Assembly: GCA_003427395.1 (NCBI GenBank)
Contig: BFEA01000004.1
Span: forward strand, 6,465,360 to 6,495,909
DNA: 30,550 nucleotides
Origin: Chara braunii
Lineage: Eukaryota; Streptophyta; Charophyceae; Charales; Characeae
Reading direction: 5' to 3'
Position 1 is the stretch's first letter. The number at the start of each line of letters is the position of its first letter. The notes beneath the pieces were generated by a model. That model was not told the origin of the DNA, made no database searches, and worked only from the letters and a program-made list of their open reading frames with translations. This document shows positions 26,861 through 30,550 of the stretch, one piece after another. The position numbers were made by a program, and so were the translations under genes.

Positions 26861-29511
26861 TTGTGCCGTGGTGCGAGTGCCCTGCCTACTGTTTTCCCCC
26901 AAACAGAACGCGCCCTGATAATGAATGTATACAAGCTATTTTTCGAGTCCGGTGTGGCCAAAATGAGGGCAAAAGTGATGGTTAATAGGAATGTGGCTCC
27001 CCCTATAGCTCTACAAAGATCTGTGAGGCAAGGTGACCCAATTGCGCCACTCCTTTTCGTAATAGTCATTGAAGCCCTGACTGCTAACCTCCGACAACAC
27101 AAAGATATTAAGCGTATCCAAGTGTCATCCATCCCAAAGGAAGCAATCCCTGTTTGCTCCCTGTTTGCTCCCTGTTTGTTGATGACCTGTCTCCGATGGT
27201 TGATGCGTCTCAAGAGAATCTAGAAACAATCAAAAGAATTATGGATGAATTTTGCAAACTCTCAGATTTGAAGGTAAATTGGGGAAATAAAACGCTGGGA
27301 TGGTGGATTATCAAGGAGTAAGGCCTCCAGAATGACCACTGATCAAATGGCTTCCTCCTGAAACACCTATCAAAGTCCTAAGGATCTCTCTCTCAGCACT
27401 TGGCAAACCCTTATCTAACAATGCTGGGATTTTACAACAAGCACATTCAAAATTGGAGATATGGAGGGACAAACATACCTCGTTACTGGGTAGGACTTCA
27501 ACCATTAACAATGTGGTACTGGCCTCAATTTGGTATAGATCAGTGATCTGGCCCTTGGACAAAACAACCATTAAGGTTTTTGAACGACAATTGGCTGCCT
27601 TCCTCTAGCGAGGAAATCACGAATGTGAAAATGCCATTAGTAGGGTGGCATGACTTTCTATAATCCAGCCCAGAGCCAGAGGTGGTCTATGCATCTTAAA
27701 CCCCGCAACCCAAGCTATGACCCTGTCCATTCAATGGTTAAAACACCTCTTATACAATCCCCGGACCTCTTGGAGTAAATTGGCAGTTGAGCAAATCAGA
27801 AGACTAGCTCCATCCACTTCAGAGGAGGTGGATCCACTCATGTGCTTAGAAAACCGCTCCTGGTCGCTTCCGAGGAGCACCACATTAGAACCCCATCACC
27901 TGAAACTGTCCGACCGACAAGCAGCCAAGAGAGATATTGCCAGGGACCCATTTTGGATCAACTTGATTAAAAATTGGAGGAAATTGCCTCTCCCAGACAA
28001 GACAGCTCCTGAGAGTTTGGAAAAGGTCTGCTAACAACCATTGTTTAACAATACATTTATCAGGGATTCTCAAGGGTGGACCCTCAACTGTTCGGACTCA
28101 CCATGGAAAGGATGGTTTAAGAAAGGAGTGACACGCATTAGAGACGTCTGGATCGTTGAGAACAGGGATTGGATTGGTTTGTCGACCCTCCAGGGGAGAT
28201 TAAGATATTGCCATCATCATAAGGAAGCTCTAGAACAATTAATTGATATAATTTCCCTAGATTGGGTCAGAATCTTGAGAAATGGACCGAAGCTTATCCC
28301 AAATGACTGGGTATCCATCATCGATCAACAAGGGATTGTGGGAAATGTAATTGAAGTTCGCAACACAGGGGATATTCTTATATCCATCTTTGATCTAGGG
28401 GAGGATGGTTTCCTCAAGGCGAGATCACAAGAGCACACGGGGTGGGTCAAAGCAAATAGAGTTTTCAAGATCAGGGTCCTTATGATAAGGAAAGTTGGCT
28501 TGCCTTTAAACAAGGCACACCCATCTCTCATCTCCCTTTAGATCCGGTTTGCCGGATCTGGTCCTCCTCAAATGGTACGGGGCGCTTTTACGTAAGGACA
28601 CTTCACACCCTGTCAGTGAAGTCTACCTATAGGATGCTTCGTCCTAAAATAAACCTAAAAGACAAAATAGAAGATCGTTGGATGAGACATCTAAACGTAA
28701 GTAGAGAAAAATTGCACTCTATTAAGTGGTTCCACTCTATTAAATCCAGGCCAGCTAAAGTAGCGTTGCTGCAATGGCAAATTGTCCATCGCTGTCTCCC
28801 TACAAACGACTGGATCATCGATAGAACATCGTTGGAACGAAAATGAGGGCCCTTCCGTGGTGTAAGTTCTGAAAATCAGCCTTCCCATCCAAACTCATAC
28901 TGGAAACTTTAGAACACATTTTTTTGCAATGCCCAGGCTCAATTCCGCTATGGCGGTGGTGGGATAGGATTTGGAGCCAGTTAGGAACATTCCTCTCTTG
29001 GCCCTGTAATTGGAAGGCCGTCCTCCTGGAATCCTGGAATCCGAACCAGGAAGATGCTTTCACTCTGAACCTATTCACAATCAAAAGGCGAGCTGTCATG
29101 TGGGCGATCAGGTTACGAAGGTGTACTCATGAAATGGAAGGCGCTCGCCTAGATGGCCCTGAATTCACTGATACTATCAGACACCAGATCCAAACATAGA
29201 TCACTATCAAACGGGAGTCCCTTAAGGAGAAATTACAATTTCCATCACTAGAAAAAGAAATATTGCATCATATCAAAACATTCAATCAGAACTGGCTTGG
29301 AGGGGACCAGGGAGGGAGATTGCGACAGGTGAAGTGGGAAGGAACAAAAGAGAACGCCCAAGAGGAGATCCCAAGGAACTACAGCCTGACCTTCAATGAC
29401 TGGAGCAACGTTGATCCTACTGTACCTTTAAGACCTCTGTCGGATTTCCCTGATCCCTTCCCTCTCTTGAGCCTTTGCTCAGTTCCCAGGTCGCCGTATG
29501 TGTATGAATGA
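26861..29511 (+). pseudogene. LINE (non-LTR) ORF2 remnant: reverse transcriptase to zf-RVT
   Basis: The frame opens inside the reverse transcriptase: KVMVNRNVAPPI, then RSVRQGDPIAPLLFV (the RQG block) and the catalytic box, read here as FVDD where FADD/YADD is usual. The frame shifts just before that box because of a triplicated 11-bp word (27148-27180). Later pieces (27717-28034, 28041-28541, 28616-28846, 28924-29199, 29263-29511) give thumb/connection segments, AKVALLQWQIVHRCLPTNDW and the zf-RVT signature EHIFLQCPGSIPLWRWW (about 28911-28965), then RRAVMWAIRLRRC. Many stops and frame changes separate them. No endonuclease domain was found upstream, so the copy is 5'-truncated. It was probably once autonomous by target-primed reverse transcription and is now inert. 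Confidence 0.85.
27148..27180 (+). repeat. Triplicated 11-bp word before the RT catalytic box
   Basis: CCCTGTTTGCT at 27148 and 27159, then CCCTGTTTGTT at 27170, immediately before GATGAC. With one copy fewer, the upstream RT frame would run directly into the Asp-Asp box, so the extra unit is the frameshifting change at this point. Confidence 0.9.
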
Positions 29512-29860
29512 TCTGGAAAATCCCTTGCATTGTATGTGAATGTTGGGGTCAGCCTTTCTGAAGAACAAGTGTGATTAAGTGCTAGGAAGATACATATATC
29601 TGGCGCTCTCTCAGGGTGAAGAGTTACAAGACTCAACACTCGGTTGCAGATTTCCCACTGGCACTGATCAGAAGGGACGCTGGGCCGATTCCCAGTTTGT
29701 GCTGTATCTCGGTCCTTTATTGTTTCTCATGGGACGCTGGACCTGGTTTCCAGTGGTGCAGCTCCCCAGCAATAGAATGGAGCCCCGATAAGTCAGGTAG
29801 GAGTGCATGCTCGTATCATCACTCCTACCTGACGCCACGGGATTTGTTCAAAAAAAAAAA
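29512..29860 (+). mobile_element. Probable LINE 3' UTR and A-tail
   Basis: Non-coding sequence follows the last ORF2 segment and ends in an 11-A run at 29850-29860. It has two GGGACGCTGG-(A/G)CC words at about 29677 and 29732, and just before the tail a perfect 14-bp inverted repeat (GTCAGGTAGGAGTG at 29792-29805, complement at 29820-29833, 14-nt loop). A 3' stem-loop close to the tail is a common LINE recognition feature. The boundary with host DNA is inferred from the A-run only. Confidence 0.5.
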
Positions 29861-29892
29861 GGGTGCGTTGTGTTCGGGGAAGACCGTAGTAG

Positions 29893-30540
<648 letters not shown>

Positions 30541-30550
30541 TCCAAAAAAA

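Overview
This is eukaryotic nuclear DNA from the green lineage. The right edge carries one exon of a centrin/caltractin gene bounded by GT-AG splice sites, and almost everything else is transposable-element debris and simple repeats. The mix (TAA microsatellites, a PIF/Harbinger transposase containing a plausible intron, LINEs, tRNA-derived SINEs, A+T-rich terminal-inverted-repeat elements) fits a repeat-rich charophyte or plant genome. From memory it is most like a Chara-type alga; that species-level guess is an inference. No bacterial-style operons, rRNA genes or CRISPR arrays are visible.

Layout. 1-400: seven-unit tandem repeat (about 63 bp). 930-3990: a dense field of short perfect or near-perfect hairpins; from about 2400 it is organised in three higher-order repeats, and many hairpins share an ACG loop with covarying stems. 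4640-12000: a segmentally duplicated, microsatellite-rich region. Here a unit of about 270-460 bp recurs four times, each copy starting at a (TAA)n tract and ending in a splice-donor-like AG|GTA. One copy precedes an intact reading frame for a tandem RING-like protein (5908-6648). 12000-13440: pyrimidine-rich DNA with small duplications. 13540-15100: a tRNA-like fragment, a SINE, a second hairpin field, a stray copy of the 1-400 repeat unit and a 122-bp tandem repeat. 15400-17600: a LINE 3' end on the minus strand, a second SINE and weak candidate exons. 17597-21007: a chain of related terminal-inverted-repeat elements, several joined through (TA)n tracts, with an apparent hammerhead ribozyme core on the minus strand at 20006-20042. 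21108-21600: GA/CA repeats and a 406-bp inverted-repeat element. 22960-24600: a decayed CCHC zinc-knuckle ORF (LINE ORF1/gag-like). 24614-25238: a minus-strand PIF/Harbinger transposase fragment. 26861-29860: a decayed LINE ORF2 (reverse transcriptase to zf-RVT) and its 3' tail. 30019-30142: the centrin exon, whose downstream intron contains a repeat also present at 20152.

Only the centrin exon is clearly a conserved host gene, and the RING-like frame is the only other long intact candidate. The most unusual signals are the hairpin field at 930-3990, the hammerhead-like core, and the chain of inverted-repeat elements joined by TA microsatellites.
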